Source: Conus ventricosus
Taxonomy: Eukaryota; Mollusca; Gastropoda; Neogastropoda; Conidae
Reading direction: 5' to 3'
DNA length: 64,000 nt
Assembly: GCA_018398815.1 (NCBI GenBank)
Contig: CM031607.1
Span: 85,347,956-85,411,955 of the forward strand
Shown here one piece after another: positions 11,628 through 22,336 of this stretch; position 1 is the first letter of the stretch, and each line of letters opens with the position of its first letter. The notes under the pieces were generated by a model, which made no database searches, was not told the DNA's origin, and saw only the letters and a list, made by a program, of their open reading frames with translations. The translations under genes were made by a program, and so were the position numbers.

Positions 11628-12490
11628 CTGTCCCTAACACCACACAGAAGTGCCATGCCCTCGCTGTCCCTAACACCATACAGACATGTCCTGCCCCTTG
11701 CTCAGCTGCTGTCCCTGAACACCATACAGACATGTCCTGCCCCCACTGTCCCTAACACCATACAGACATGTCCTGCCCCCCACTGTCCCTAACACCACAC
11801 AGACATGTCCTGCCCCCCACTGTCCCTAACACCATACAGACATGTCCTGCCCCCACTGTCCCCAACACCATACAGACATGTCCTTCCCCCCACTGTCCCT
11901 AACACCATACAGACATGTCCTGCCCCTTGCTCAGCTGCTGTCCCTGAACACCATACAGACATGTCCTGTCCCCCACTGTCCCTAACACCACACAGACATG
12001 TCCTGCCCCCCACTGTCCCTAACACCACACAGACATGTCCTGCCTCCCACTGTCCCTAACACCATACAGACATGTCCTGCCCCCACTGTCCCTAACACCA
12101 CACAGACATGTCCTGTCCCCCACTGTCCCTAACACCACACAGACATGTCCTGCCTCCCACTGTCCCTAACACCACACAGACATGTCCTGTCCCCCACTGT
12201 CCCTAACACCACACAGACATGTCCTGCCCCCCACTGTCCCTAACACCATACAGACATGTCCTGCCCCCACTGTCCCTAACACCATACAGACATGTCCTTC
12301 CCCCACTGTCCCTAACACCATACAGACATGTCCTTCCCCCCACTGTCCCTAACACCATACAGACATGTCCTGCCCCTTGCTCAGCTGCTGTCCCTGAACA
12401 CCATACAGACATGTCCCGCCCCCCACTATCCCTAACACCACACAGATGTGTCTTGTTCCCCTCTATCCCTAAACACCACACAGATGTGTC

Positions 12491-12523
<33 letters not shown>

Positions 12524-12955
12524 CTATCCCTAACACCACACAGATGTGTCCTGTCCCCTACTGTCCATAACACCACACAGATGTGTCCTGTCCCCTACTG
12601 TCCATAACACCACACAGATGTGTCCTGCCCCCTACTGTCCCTAACACCACACAGATGTGTCCTGGCCCCCACTGTCCCTAACACCACACAGATGTGTCCT
12701 GCCCCCTACTGTCCCTAACACCACACAGATGTGTCCTGGCCCCCACTGTCCCTAACACCACACAGATGTGTCCTGGCTCCTACTGTCCATAACACCACAC
12801 AGATGTGTCCTGGCCCCTACTGTCCATAACACCACACAGATGTGTCCTGTCCCCCAGTGTCCCTAACACCACACAGATGTGTCCTGGCCCCAACTGTCCC
12901 TAACACCACACGGATGTGTCCTGTCCCCCACTGTCTGTCCCTGAACACCATGCCA
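11628..12955. repeat. 37-bp minisatellite array with a recurring longer unit
   Basis: The unit is tgtccctaacaccacacaga + catgtcctgccccccac (about 37 bp), repeated about 35 times. A longer variant containing ccttgctcagctgctgtccc recurs near 11,695, 11,925 and 12,375, indicating duplication of multi-unit blocks. One C run is expanded to 29 C (12494-12522). Confidence 0.93.
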
Positions 12956-13009
12956 CCCCTGGAACAAGTGGCTGCTCACTGTCACACATCAGTCAAGACT
13001 TGCCAAGGG

Positions 13010-13425
13010 CAACATGCAGTACATCACCAAGGGAAGCAACCCAAACAAATCAGCTTTCACTTTGCATAGAGCACATCCTCAAGGGAAGCAACCCAAACAA
13101 ATCAGCTTTCACGCTGCATACAGTAAGACCAAAGGTGATTCGACACAAATCAGCTTTCACACTGCATGCAGTATGTCCCCAAGGGAAGCAACCCACACAA
13201 ATCAGCTTTCACACTGCATGCAGTACGTTCCCAAGGGAAGCAACCCACATTAATCAGCTTTCACACTGTATGTGGTACATCACCTAGGGAATCAACCCAC
13301 ACAAATCAGCTTTCACGCTGCATACAGTACATCACCAAGGGAAGCAACCCAAACAAATCAGCTATCACACTGCATAGAGTGCATCACCAAGGGAAGCCAC
13401 CCAAACTGCTTTCAGTGAGTTTCAC
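13010..13425. repeat. 52-bp minisatellite, about 8 units
   Basis: The landmark gggaagcaac recurs at 13031, 13083, 13183, 13235, 13287, 13339 and 13391, all spaced by 52 or about 2 x 50 bp. Each unit contains aaatcagctttcac. Degenerate units may extend to about 13,620. Confidence 0.93.
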
Positions 13426-13851
13426 TTTCCATGGAGTATATAAAATTATATGGTCATGGGATTCAAGCAAACCACCCACCTTTCACACATTACTGTGTAT
13501 ATTAGTTATTATTATTACTCAACCAACACAACCAGCTTTCACACTGCATGGAGCAGATCATCAAAGGATCCACCTAAACCACCCACACAACCAGCGTGAC
13601 TATGCCATCCAGTCTATCACCAAGAGAAACAGCAGTTATGATGACTAAATGAGCACCACCAACAGGAGGTCCAGCAGGAGACTGTCAGTACCATTCCTTG
13701 AGCACTCTACTTACTCCACTCTGATTCTCTTCTAAGTAAGTTAGTAACTCCACATCTTCTAGGAATAATTCTTCCTCTCCTAAAATATACAAGAGATGAT
13801 GGCATGGAGGAACGGAGACATAAAGAGGTGGGGGGAGGGAGTGGGGCAGGT

Positions 13852-13883
<32 letters not shown>

Positions 13884-14594
13884 GATTTTCAATAGCTTTC
13901 CTTATTTTCAAACTGACTAAACTAAAGATCTAGTTAACTTCAAGTTTTATGAACCTGGGAGCTGGAGTCTCTTACTTTCATGTGGAAGGGGGAAAAGAAT
14001 TACCAGTAACCGAGTAAGGTTGCGAGTCCACACCAATCACCAATATCCTTCTAACAAGGCTCCTACAGACTCACAAATTAAAGTTAAAAAAAAAATTCAG
14101 GGATGTCTAATGAACTTTAAAAAAATTAAACATTCAAGGATTTATTAAGAACTTTTCAAAATTTTATTTTCATATATAGAATTCAAGGACTGTAACACAG
14201 AAAATGTAAACCTTTATCACTTCATGCAAACTTTGTCTCTTCATCGAGTCACTTCTACAGAATCCCATCAGTCGCTGACAACAGAGAAGCGAATACTTTC
14301 TCTTCCTTTTCTGTTCTTTCTTTTGTTCTGCCTCATCTTCTGTCCAGTCCTCAGTGGCAGTGCACCCACACCACTCATTCCGATACCCCATCCACAGCCT
14401 CAAACCGGCTGGGCCTGCCGCAGCCCCGCCACCAGCAATCCACTTCCACCATATACAAAATTAATTCTGATTTTTCCTAATTACTAATCAGAGGCCAGCT
14501 TTGGTCAATGATATCAATTGGCACTCTCATGGACAGAACAACTTCTCTCTGTGGGAGTGTGAATGAACAAAACTGCATGGACTTTAACCTTTCC
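13426..14594. other. No gene seen; 31-bp poly(G) tract at 13852-13882
   Basis: Unique-looking AT-rich sequence apart from a pure run of 31 G at 13852-13882. No coding region recognised. Confidence 0.45.
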
Positions 14595-14895
14595 CGTACG
14601 TCGCCTAAAATTTTGCGCGCTGTACTTCGTGGGTGTGCAGAAACCCATGCTTTCTAAGAAGGAATAACCCCTCGCCGTACGCAGTGGGTGTACAGTAACC
14701 CATGGTTTTTGTATAGGAGCTAACCCCTCGCCATACGCCGTGGGTGTACAGTAACCATGGTTTTTGTGTAGGAACTAACCCCTCGCCGTACGCCGTGGGT
14801 GTACAGTAACCCATGGTTTTTGTGTAGGAACTAACCCCTCGCCGTACGCCGTGGGTGTACAGTAACCCATGGTTTTTCTTGAGGAAGTAAGACCT
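14595..14895. repeat. 56-bp tandem repeat with CGTACG core
   Basis: Five units contain taacccctcgccgtacgccg followed by tgggtgtacagtaaccc. The landmark taaccc recurs at 14665, 14721, 14776 and 14832. The same core reappears in single copies near 26,440, 26,500 and 26,670. Confidence 0.9.
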
Positions 14896-14926
14896 TGCCG
14901 TACGTCATGCAAATTTGACTTCTATG

Positions 14927-15364
14927 ATAACTTGAAAATATAAAGGTAAAGAAAAAAGGTACCTTTTGGAGAAGTCTTCAACGTTTCATGCTGTAAGCAC
15001 TTGGTCACGAAGTGAAGTGTTGAGGTTGTAGGGGAAGCTGGCAGGTTTCTTGTGACCACAGTTCAGCCAAAAAGGTAGGGGAGGGGGTGGGGAAAAGTTG
15101 AACTGTATTTATATGGTCAACAAAAGGGGTGGGGCAAAGAGGAGGGGGGGGGGGGGAGGTGGGAGGGAGAGGATCATCTGGGTGGTGGTTTTCAGAGAAA
15201 GGGGAGGGGGTGGTGGTAAGGAAAACATGGTATAGAACATGGGGGGGGGGGGGGGGGGAGCAGGAGGGGGGGAAGGGGGGTGGGGTTGCAGCTTGAGAGA
15301 AACAAGTTTATTCCCTGACATTGAGTCCGTAAGGACTCAAAGTGCCAAGGTGTTGTATTAGCTG
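14927..15364. repeat. Left inverted arm of the Penelope-like element
   Basis: The reverse complement of 16781-17216, starting ataacttgaaaatataaag and ending ttgtattagctg. It contains G-rich tracts (18 G at 15241-15258). Differences between the arms are mostly in homopolymer length. Confidence 0.92.
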
Positions 15365-15369
15365 ACCAG

Positions 15370-16190
15370 TTGTTTCAGCCTCTTGTCCAATCCTTGCCAA
15401 CATATGTGAAAGATACCAATCACACTCTACAGATCCTGAACAAATACGTCTTCCCACAAGACACTGAATACCGTTTTCTGTTTACTATGGATGTTACTTC
15501 ACTATACACTAACATCCCGCATCAAGATGGGCTGTCTGCTGTGAAACACTTCATGACCCAGAGTTCCTTGAAAGTTGACACAACTACTATTTTACGCTTG
15601 ACAGAGCTTGTCTTGACCCTCAACACTTTTGAGTTCGGTGATGAATTTTATCAACAGACAAAGGGAGTTGCAATGGGGACACGAATGGGTCCATCCTATG
15701 CTTGCCTGTTCATGGGCTACGTTGAATCCCAGATCTTCTCCCAATTTCCTGGACACCTACCAGAAGTCTTTAGAAGATTCATCGATGATTGCTTTGGCAT
15801 ATTCACGCTCCCTGAGCAAGAACTTCTTGACTTCATTCAGTTTGCGAACAACTTCCATCCATCCTCAAGCTTACCTATGAAATTTCTGACTCATCCCTTG
15901 CTTTTCTCGACATACTTGTCAACATCCAGAAAGACTCACGATCCCTCCATACTACAGTACATTATAAACCAACAGATTCTCATTCGTACCTTCTCTTCTC
16001 ATCCAGCCACCCACCTGCATCGAAAGACAGCATCCCTTTTTCCCAGTTCCTGAGGCTGCGCAGACTCTGTAGCTCAGACAGGGCTTTTGTGAAAGAGGCA
16101 ACAACCATGGCTACTTTTTTCACTGCCAGAGGCTACCCTTTAGCCTTGATACAATCAGCCATTGAACGAGCCAAGTCAATTCCGAGATGC
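15370..16190 (+). CDS. Penelope-like reverse transcriptase (partial)
   Basis: Copies element RNA into DNA at the target. Visible RT motifs are FLFTMDVTSLYTNIPH (catalytic Asp of motif A), TKGVAMGTRMGPSYACLF (motif B region) and FRRFIDDCFGIF (the Asp-Asp pair of motif C). These signatures, especially the LYTNIPH and GVAMGT blocks, are typical of Penelope-like elements rather than LINEs. The frame changes near 15,870; the other frame continues with SSLAFLDILVNIQKD and HYKPTDSHSYL, the usual continuation. The N-terminal part is absent. No promoter is visible apart from the arms themselves. Confidence 0.88.
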
Positions 16191-16837
16191 CAAGCTCTCA
16201 AAAGCAAAGAAGCGGATGCTGTAGAGACGGACGATGCATACTGACTTTGACCTATCACCCACACAACATACCCATGAAAAACATTCTGTGTCACAACTTC
16301 TCGATCCTTAGGAACGATCCAACACTGAAAGATACATTCAACCAACCTCCACTTGTGGCTTTCAAGAGGGACAAAAGCCTTGGTGACCATCTTGTGCATG
16401 CTGCCTTCCATTCTATGTACCCTTCTGCTCAAACTGGCAATTTCCCTTGCAAGAAACCTAAATGTAAAACCTGTACTTTTATTAACCCTGCAACAACTAT
16501 CCAAGGCCCATCAGATCATAAGTTTCAGGTGAAATCCCATTTCACATGCCAAACTCAAAATGTTGTCTATGTGTGCCTTGTGTGCCATGATGTATGTAGG
16601 AGAAACATACAGATCACTCAATGATCGCTTCAAAGAACACAGGGACAACATTCTGACAGGAAAGATACACCAGTGGCAAACCACTTTACTTCTGAACACC
16701 ATAACCTGTCGCACATCAGAGTGGCAGCGCTTTGGCGCAATGGACAAAAAGAGGGCCAGTACCGCACATTCATGGAAAGCCAGCTAATACAACGCCTTGG
16801 CACTTTGAGTCCTTACGGACTCAATGTCAGGGAATAA
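16187..16837 (+). CDS. GIY-YIG endonuclease domain of the Penelope-like element
   Basis: Continues the RT polypeptide. The linker CKKPKCKTCTFINP has the spaced Cys residues typical before the nuclease. After a frame change near 16,575 come MMYVGETYRSLNDRFKEHR (the YVGET and Arg/His part of the GIY-YIG fold), HFTSEHHNLSHIRVAAL and the C-terminal FMESQLIQRLGTLSPYGLN. The stop TAA is at 16835-16837, inside the right arm. The domain cuts target DNA to start reverse transcription. Confidence 0.85.
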
Positions 16838-17216
16838 ACTTGTTTCTCTCAAGCTGCAACCCCCCCCCCCCTTCCCCCCCCCTGCCCTCCCCCCCCCCCC
16901 CCCCCCCCCCCATGTTCTATACCATGTTTTCCTTACCACCACCCCTCCCCTTTCTCTGAAAACCACCACCCAGATGATCATCTCCCTCCCACCTTCCCCC
17001 CCCTCTTTGCCCCACCCCTTTTGTTGACCATATAAATACAGTTCACCTTTTCCCCACCCCTCCCCTACCTTTTTGGCTGAACTGTGGTCACAAGAAACCT
17101 GCCAGCTTCCCCTACAACCTCAACACTTCACTTCGTGACCAAGTGCTTACAGCACGAAACGTTGAAGACTTCTCCAAAAGGTACCTTTTTTCTTTACCTT
17201 TATATTTTCAAGTTAT
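16781..17216. repeat. Right inverted arm of the Penelope-like element
   Basis: Inverted copy of 14927-15364. It includes the ORF end, a 23-C run (16889-16911) and, at 17143-17160, a 5-bp stem (GTGCT/AGCAC) followed by GAAAC. The stem is preceded by GTGACCA, a degenerate match to the hammerhead core CTGANGA. Confidence 0.92.
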
Positions 17217-17847
17217 ACGGAAAAGGTACAGCAGTCAACATTTCTTCATATTGTGACTTCTATGAGATGAGAGTCTTGCAGACCTGCCAACCCCCTAAGA
17301 GACCAATGAGTAAGAATTGAAGGTCAGTGAGGCAGAAATGTGTAATTTCTGAGAGCTAAGAGTAATCGAGCGCGACATTTACCTTCTTTCAAACAAACAC
17401 GATGTGATGAAATTGTTCACACAATTTTTGTGAGCTTTACTTTTCTTCAAATACAAGCTTTTCTTTAAAGTGTCACAAGTAATCTCTACAAATTATGAAA
17501 ATGTAGAATACACTGGAAACACACACAAATCCCTAAACCATCATGACATAGCACACCAAGGCTTGATAGTGCGCCAGAAACAACCTAAAAAATTGGAAAT
17601 GAAATGAGGCAGGGAACAGTAAACAATAAACAGTAAACAAGTGGGGTAACGTTTGCTCCCATTTTATGAGGAAACCTAACACAAAGTAACTTTTATTCAA
17701 GACTGCCACAACCTTTTAAACTTGAATAAGGTCAGACAAATACACATAGACGAACAATCTTATCTAATAGTGGGGGAAAAAACAAGCGCAGGCCAACAAC
17801 TCAACTGTCTTGATAGTAATGACTTGGCAAAGATTTGGACTTGAGGA

Positions 17848-17880
17848 GGGGGGGGGGGGGGGGGGGGGGGATAGGGGGGG
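17848..17880. repeat. Poly(G) tract
   Basis: 23 consecutive G (17848-17870), then ATAGGGGGGG, inside the hAT element. Confidence 0.95.
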
Positions 17881-17936
17881 AGGGGGGAGTTTGAAGATGG
17901 AGAAACTGGGAACATGAAATTAAGAAAATACATAAC

Positions 17937-18528
17937 CTAAAAAATGTTCTCCCCTGTTGATGATTCTGTGCATGTGGGGTTGGCTATCAGCTCAGTGGTG
18001 ATTGTGTCATTTTCATTCTGCAGTCGAGATGCAGCAGCAGTTAAGCCTTCCATGAGAAGGGTCCTTACAATGTGTGTTGTCTTTGTTCGACCGCTCTTGA
18101 ACTGTTTGGCGATCTCCGAATCTGAGAACGCTTCTGTAAAAAGCTGGGATGCATGGTCGGCTGCGCTAAGAGCGATGTTGTGCTCGACGAAAAATCCAGC
18201 CACCAGTGCTTCAGCCCCAATTACCCTTTTCCTAATTTCATCCTCTTTTGAGGTGTTTACAGTCTGAAAAAAAAGTGTTGATGCTGGAAGAATTCGGCGC
18301 GTAAGAGGTATCGATGTGCTTGCGTGACTCAAGGTGACGCTTCACATCCACCATCCCGCGATTGGAAATTGTGAAGTCCGACTCGCAAGTGGTACACCGT
18401 GCACAATTTACACCTTTAGCCGAAGGTCGTATGCAGGGGAACTTTTCCGAGTATTCTTTTCGGAACTTTTGACCAAGTTTTTTCTTTTTCGCATCTTGTC
18501 CAAAACTTTCTTCTCCACGTTTCGACAT
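17937..18528 (-). pseudogene. hAT transposase N-terminal fragment with BED-type zinc finger
   Basis: Starts MSKRGEESFGQDAKKKK with a basic N-terminus, then a BED-type finger: CARCTTCESDF followed by VKRHLESRKHI (Cys-x2-Cys ... His-x5-His). After a frame change at the run of 8 A (18266-18273) it continues through EIRKRVIGAEALVAGFF and SQLFTEAFSDSEIAKQF, which matches the region after the finger in hAT-like BED proteins. A stop comes after GENIF. At about 195 codons it lacks the transposase core, so it can bind DNA at most. The frame change may be a consensus error. Confidence 0.7.
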
Positions 18529-18812
18529 TTTCGTAGCTAAAACTTCAAAAAGACGCCAACTTCGCTGAATGGTAAAGATGGTGAAACGAACTGCGCATGA
18601 CCAGAAACGCTTCTTGAAGATTACTGGTTATACGCACGGCGCCGTGCGTGTCTGTACATAAGCCGATTTTTTTTTCGTCCGTTTTTTGTTGTTGTTGTTG
18701 TTGAAAACTTTCAATGCGTAATTTTTTGGCTAAATGCGTAAGAATTATCACTTGGTGTACCGATTGTTAAAAAAATTAGAAGGTTATGGTATAAATGGGA
18801 ATATATACAACT

Positions 18813-18846
<34 letters not shown>

Positions 18847-19221
18847 GGACTGGCTTCATTAGCTAGACCTCGCGGTCTATCATGTGTCCCTCTAAATTTC
18901 TTCACTTTTTGGGTCATATGGCATGCTACAATTAATATCTTCATTGCAATCCATCATAGTCATGAAACAATTCTCTAAATTTTGAATCATTGTCTAGAAA
19001 ATTCTTGAAAGTATTAATATCAGGTGCAAATTTAATGGTAGTAGGTATTTCATTCCAGTGGTTAGCAACTCTATAAGAAAATGAAAATTTACGTTGATTA
19101 GTGTTACAGTGCTTTATAAAAATCTTTCCTTCAGAGTTTCTAGTACTCGAAGTTTGTGCAACAGAAAAGAATGTCTCAATGTCAATATCATCATAGCCAT
19201 TAAAGATCTTATAAACTTGAA

Positions 19222-20535
19222 TTAGGTCACCTCTGATCCTTCTTCCCTCAGCGAGTGCAGATTCAAATATTTCAATCTTTCATTATATGATAAGTTTTTG
19301 CAATGCTTCAGCAATTTGGTAGCTCGTCTTTGAACCTTTTCTAACATTATTGATTGACGCTTTAAAAAAGGGCTCCAAATCACATTAGCATACTCCAAAT
19401 GTGGCCTGACAAAAGCTTTGTATAATTTCAAAAAAGTATCTTTATCTAAATAAGTAAAACTCCTTTTTATGATACCTAACATCTGGTTAGCTTTATTTAC
19501 CACTCTCTGTAAGTGAGGGTCAAATGACAACCTGCTATCGAAGGTAACACCCAAGTCTTTTTCTTCAGTAAGAGCCACTACTTGGTGATAAACATCATTC
19601 TCCATCATTTTATATTCATTATTTTGATTATTATTCCTGACGTGCAATACACCACACTTGGTCATGTTGAAATACAGATTCCACGACTCAGACCACTCTT
19701 GCAGTTTGTAGATATCGTTTTGAATACAAGTACTCTTTGATGTACAATTGTAAATCTTAGTATCATCTGCGAATATTTTACATGGACTGACAAGGCTGTC
19801 TGGTAGATCATTTATAAAAATAGTGAAAAGAACCGGTCCCAATATACTTCCTTGAGGGATACCACTAAGTACATTACATTTCTTTGATTTGGCTGCCCCT
19901 ACTCTGACTTGTTGAGTTCTATCACTCAGAAAGTTTTTGATCCATTTTAATAAGGTGCCACCAATACCGTATGCTGCTAGCTTTATAAGGAGTCTCTTAT
20001 GCGGAACCGTATCAAAAGCTTTTCTAAAATCCATGTATATGATATCAATTCCTTGTCTGCCATCTAGCATTGTTGTTATATCCTCCATAACCTCTAACAG
20101 CTGTGTGACACATGATCGTTTTTTTCGAAAACCATGCTGACATTTAGAATATAAATTATTATCTGTAAAATAGGAGACCATTGAGTCTCTGACAATACTT
20201 TCTAAAACCTTGCATAAGATACAAGTAAGACTTACAGGTCTGTAGTTGCTCGGTTCACATTTTGTACCTTTCTTAAAAATCGCTGTCACCTCTGCCGTTT
20301 TCCAGTCTTCAGGTAATACACCAGTTTCAAGTGTCTTATTAAAAAATGAACACAGTGGAACAGATAGTTCCTCACATAGCTCTTTTAGTACCCTTGGTGG
20401 CAATAAATCAGGACCCTGTGCCTTATTTGGGTTAAGTTGTTTTAATTTACTCTCCACAGCTTTGGGAGTGACTCGAATTTCTGTTAACATTACCCATTTG
20501 AATAACATCCTTCTCTCAAGTCCGGAATATCGCAT
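19222..20535 (-). CDS. LINE reverse transcriptase (CR1/L2-like)
   Basis: RT of a non-LTR retrotransposon. The motifs appear in order: NYRPVSLTCILCKVLESIV, IIYMDFRKAFDTVPH (motif A), GIPQGSILGPVLFTIFIND (motif B) and CKIFADDTKIY (motif C Asp-Asp). A thumb region follows with RPHLEYANVIWSPF and QRRATKLLK. After a frame change near 19,240 the usual RGDLIQVYKI continuation is readable down to about 18,950. The 437-codon open frame is unusually intact for this window. Upstream coding sequence lies at 20,490-21,050. Confidence 0.9.
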   Translation of the reverse strand: MRYSGLERRMLFKWVMLTEIRVTPKAVESKLKQLNPNKAQGPDLLPPRVLKELCEELSVPLCSFFNKTLETGVLPEDWKTAEVTAIFKKGTKCEPSNYRPVSLTCILCKVLESIVRDSMVSYFTDNNLYSKCQHGFRKKRSCVTQLLEVMEDITTMLDGRQGIDIIYMDFRKAFDTVPHKRLLIKLAAYGIGGTLLKWIKNFLSDRTQQVRVGAAKSKKCNVLSGIPQGSILGPVLFTIFINDLPDSLVSPCKIFADDTKIYNCTSKSTCIQNDIYKLQEWSESWNLYFNMTKCGVLHVRNNNQNNEYKMMENDVYHQVVALTEEKDLGVTFDSRLSFDPHLQRVVNKANQMLGIIKRSFTYLDKDTFLKLYKAFVRPHLEYANVIWSPFLKRQSIMLEKVQRRATKLLKHCKNLSYNERLKYLNLHSLREEGSEVT

Positions 20536-21060
20536 AAATTTTCTTGGGTAAATACACTTGAAAAAAATGTATTTAACATTTGAGCCTTATCCATGTCATC
20601 CACCGCAAATGTACCATCAGGTCTCTTTAATGCACTTACACCTGTAGTCATTTTCATTTGCTGTTGCACATACCTCCAAAACTTTTTTGGATTTATTTTA
20701 CCTTCATTGGCGATCTGCTTCTCATAATCTCTTCTTATTCTTTTTAACAACTTTTTACATTTGTTTCTTTCCTTTATGTATTTCAGATAAGCATAACCTG
20801 ATTTAGTCATAAGGTATCTTTTGAATAGTTTATATTTCTTTTTGATACATCTGAACGCTGTCTTATTCATCCATACGGGTTGTACTTTTTTAGTATCCCT
20901 AACTTTAACTTTAGGGATACATTTCTCCATACCATTATGCAGTAATCTTTTTATGTAGTTCCAACTCTCTTCGCTATTCATTTCTGACATCACAGACCAA
21001 TCATGATCATTTACAATCTTTCTAAACTTATAATAATCACCCTTGCTTGGATTAAGAGTT
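20490..21060 (-). CDS. LINE region upstream of RT (same element)
   Basis: Open frame with NPSKGDYYKFRKIVNDHDW and KKFWRYVQQQMKMTTGVSAL (the usual FW.Y...... linker before the RT of CR1/L2-like LINEs), followed by FAVDDMDKAQMLNTFFSSVF. One frame change separates it from the RT. The apurinic endonuclease domain is absent, so the copy is 5'-truncated. Confidence 0.75.
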
Positions 21061-22042
21061 TTCTTTCTAATCGAGTACAAAGGGTGAAAGTTGGAAATAA
21101 TTATTCTTCAAATATAGATGTTGTAAGCGGTATTCCGCAGGGAAGTATTCTTGGACCTATTCTGTTCACAGTTTTTATAAATGACTGCCAGAATGTGTAA
21201 TTAGTTCATGTAAAATATTTGCAGATGATACGAAAATATATGATCCTGTAAGTAACCATCTTAAATTACAAGATGATATTGATAATCTAATTAAGTGGAG
21301 TGAAACATGGAATTTATATTTTAATCCAGTTAAATGCAAGGTTATACATTATGGAAAAAATAATCCGGAGTATACATATACTATGAAATATAATGATGCT
21401 GTCTCAGATGTTGATTCCGTTTCAGAAGAAAAAGATCTTGGTGTAATGTTTGATAGCAGTCTGAAATTTGACAAGCACATAAACAGTGTAATGATGAAAG
21501 CAAATAAAATGCTCGGCATAATCAGACGGTCTTTTTCATATTTGGATACTGAAGTTTTTACATTACTATATAAGGCATTAGTTAGACCCCACCTGGAGTA
21601 TGGAAATGTGATATGGAGCCCTTATTTAAAAAGGCAATCAGCAAGTATTGAGAAAGTACAAAAAAGAGCCACCTTGTTAATTAAGGAATTCAAATATGTT
21701 AGCTATGCAGATAGATTGCGAAGGTTAAATTTACCATCGTTAAAGTTCAGACGAATAAGGGGAGACTTGATTGAGACTTACAAGCTATTTAAGGGACTTA
21801 ACAGTACAAATTTTAACACATTTTTTCAACTAACCACTAATCAAATTACAAGAAATTCTGATAACAAAATCCAAATTAAATATTGTCGCACTAATATTAG
21901 AAAATTTTCATTTAGTAACAGAGTGGCACCGTATTGGAACAAACTACCTGCGCACATTAAAAAAGCAAAAGATTTGAATACTTTTAAAAACCTTCTGGAT
22001 ACTAACGCCGAGTTAAATATGTTAAAATCTCAATTTGATTGA
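21045..22042 (+). pseudogene. LINE RT C-terminal half
   Basis: Contains GIPQGSILGPILFTVFIND (motif B) and, after a frame change near 21,195, CKIFADDTKIYDPV (motif C). Next come SEEKDLGVMFDSSLKFD, RPHLEYGNVIWSPYLKRQS and the C-terminal RKFSFSNRVAPYWNKLP, with a normal stop near 22,040. The fingers and motif A are missing, so it is inactive. Confidence 0.85.
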
Positions 22043-22191
22043 TAGAAATAAAGTAATAGAATAGATTAAAATATATCCTGAGCATATGCATGCATTAAGC
22101 AACCAATGTTTATAAAATAAGATGATTGGGACACAAAAAGCTGTGAGGCTATCAAAGTCCCAAGTGAACTGAACTGAACTGAACTGAACTG
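21045..22191 (+). mobile_element. CR1/L2-like LINE, 5'-truncated, plus strand, with (TGAAC)n tail
   Basis: Begins within the RT (LAWIKSFLSNRVQRV), passes motifs B and C, and ends in a 3' UTR and a (GAACT)n tail at 22165-22191. It is related to but distinct from the minus-strand LINE beside it (the shared thumb regions differ at many residues), so the pair is not one twin-primed insertion. Confidence 0.85.
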
Positions 22192-22336
22192 TAATAATTT
22201 ACGCGAAATGCGTAATGGTTGGCAGGTCTGGTCTTGCTACTTGCGTCAAACGGTTGTTCGTTGTTGTTGTTCTCAGTGAATAACTGTGCACAGGCGGCCG
22301 CATGAATGTGCGTTTATCTGTGTGTGTGCATGTGAG

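Larger units (their letters stand above)
14916..17265 (+). mobile_element. Penelope-like retroelement with inverted terminal arms and 12-bp target-site duplication
   Basis: The direct repeat TGACTTCTATGA lies at 14916-14927 and 17254-17265. Between them are two inverted arms (14927-15364 and 16781-17216) enclosing a Penelope-type RT and a GIY-YIG nuclease. About 37 bp follow the right arm before the right duplication. The element is 5'-truncated, because the RT starts at the edge of the left arm without its N-terminal part. Penelope-like elements are known for long terminal repeats in direct or inverted orientation and for variable target-site duplications. The coding region has at least two frame changes, so this copy as assembled could not encode an intact protein. 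It landed at the end of the 56-bp repeat. Confidence 0.9.
18814..21060 (-). mobile_element. CR1/L2-like LINE, 5'-truncated, minus strand
   Basis: Carries an almost complete RT and about 200 codons upstream of it, a short 3' UTR, and a trinucleotide tail seen on the plus strand as (TAG)n at 18814-18846. The 5' end abuts the oppositely oriented LINE at about 21,045-21,060. It lies inside the hAT element. Confidence 0.85.
17279..22230 (-). mobile_element. hAT-type DNA transposon, internally deleted, interrupted by two LINEs
   Basis: Terminal inverted repeats cagacctgccaacc (17279-17292) and ggttggcaggtctg (22217-22230) bracket the region. Counting the terminal repeats from AGACC, the flanks are agtcttgc and ggtcttgc (7 of 8 match), as expected for the 8-bp duplication of hAT elements. 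The element encodes an N-terminal BED-finger fragment on the minus strand, and the catalytic RNase H-like core is missing. About 3.4 kb (18,814-22,191) is later LINE sequence; without it the element would be about 1.6 kb. Confidence 0.65.

Noticed and set aside
11038..11733. Cys/Val- and Thr/His-repeat open frames
   Set aside because: Translation of (GT)n/(CA)n microsatellites.
10361..12533. Long open frames on both strands (Gly/Asp/Trp- or Pro/His-rich)
   Set aside because: Produced by the C-rich minisatellite, whose unit leaves several frames open; no coding constraint.
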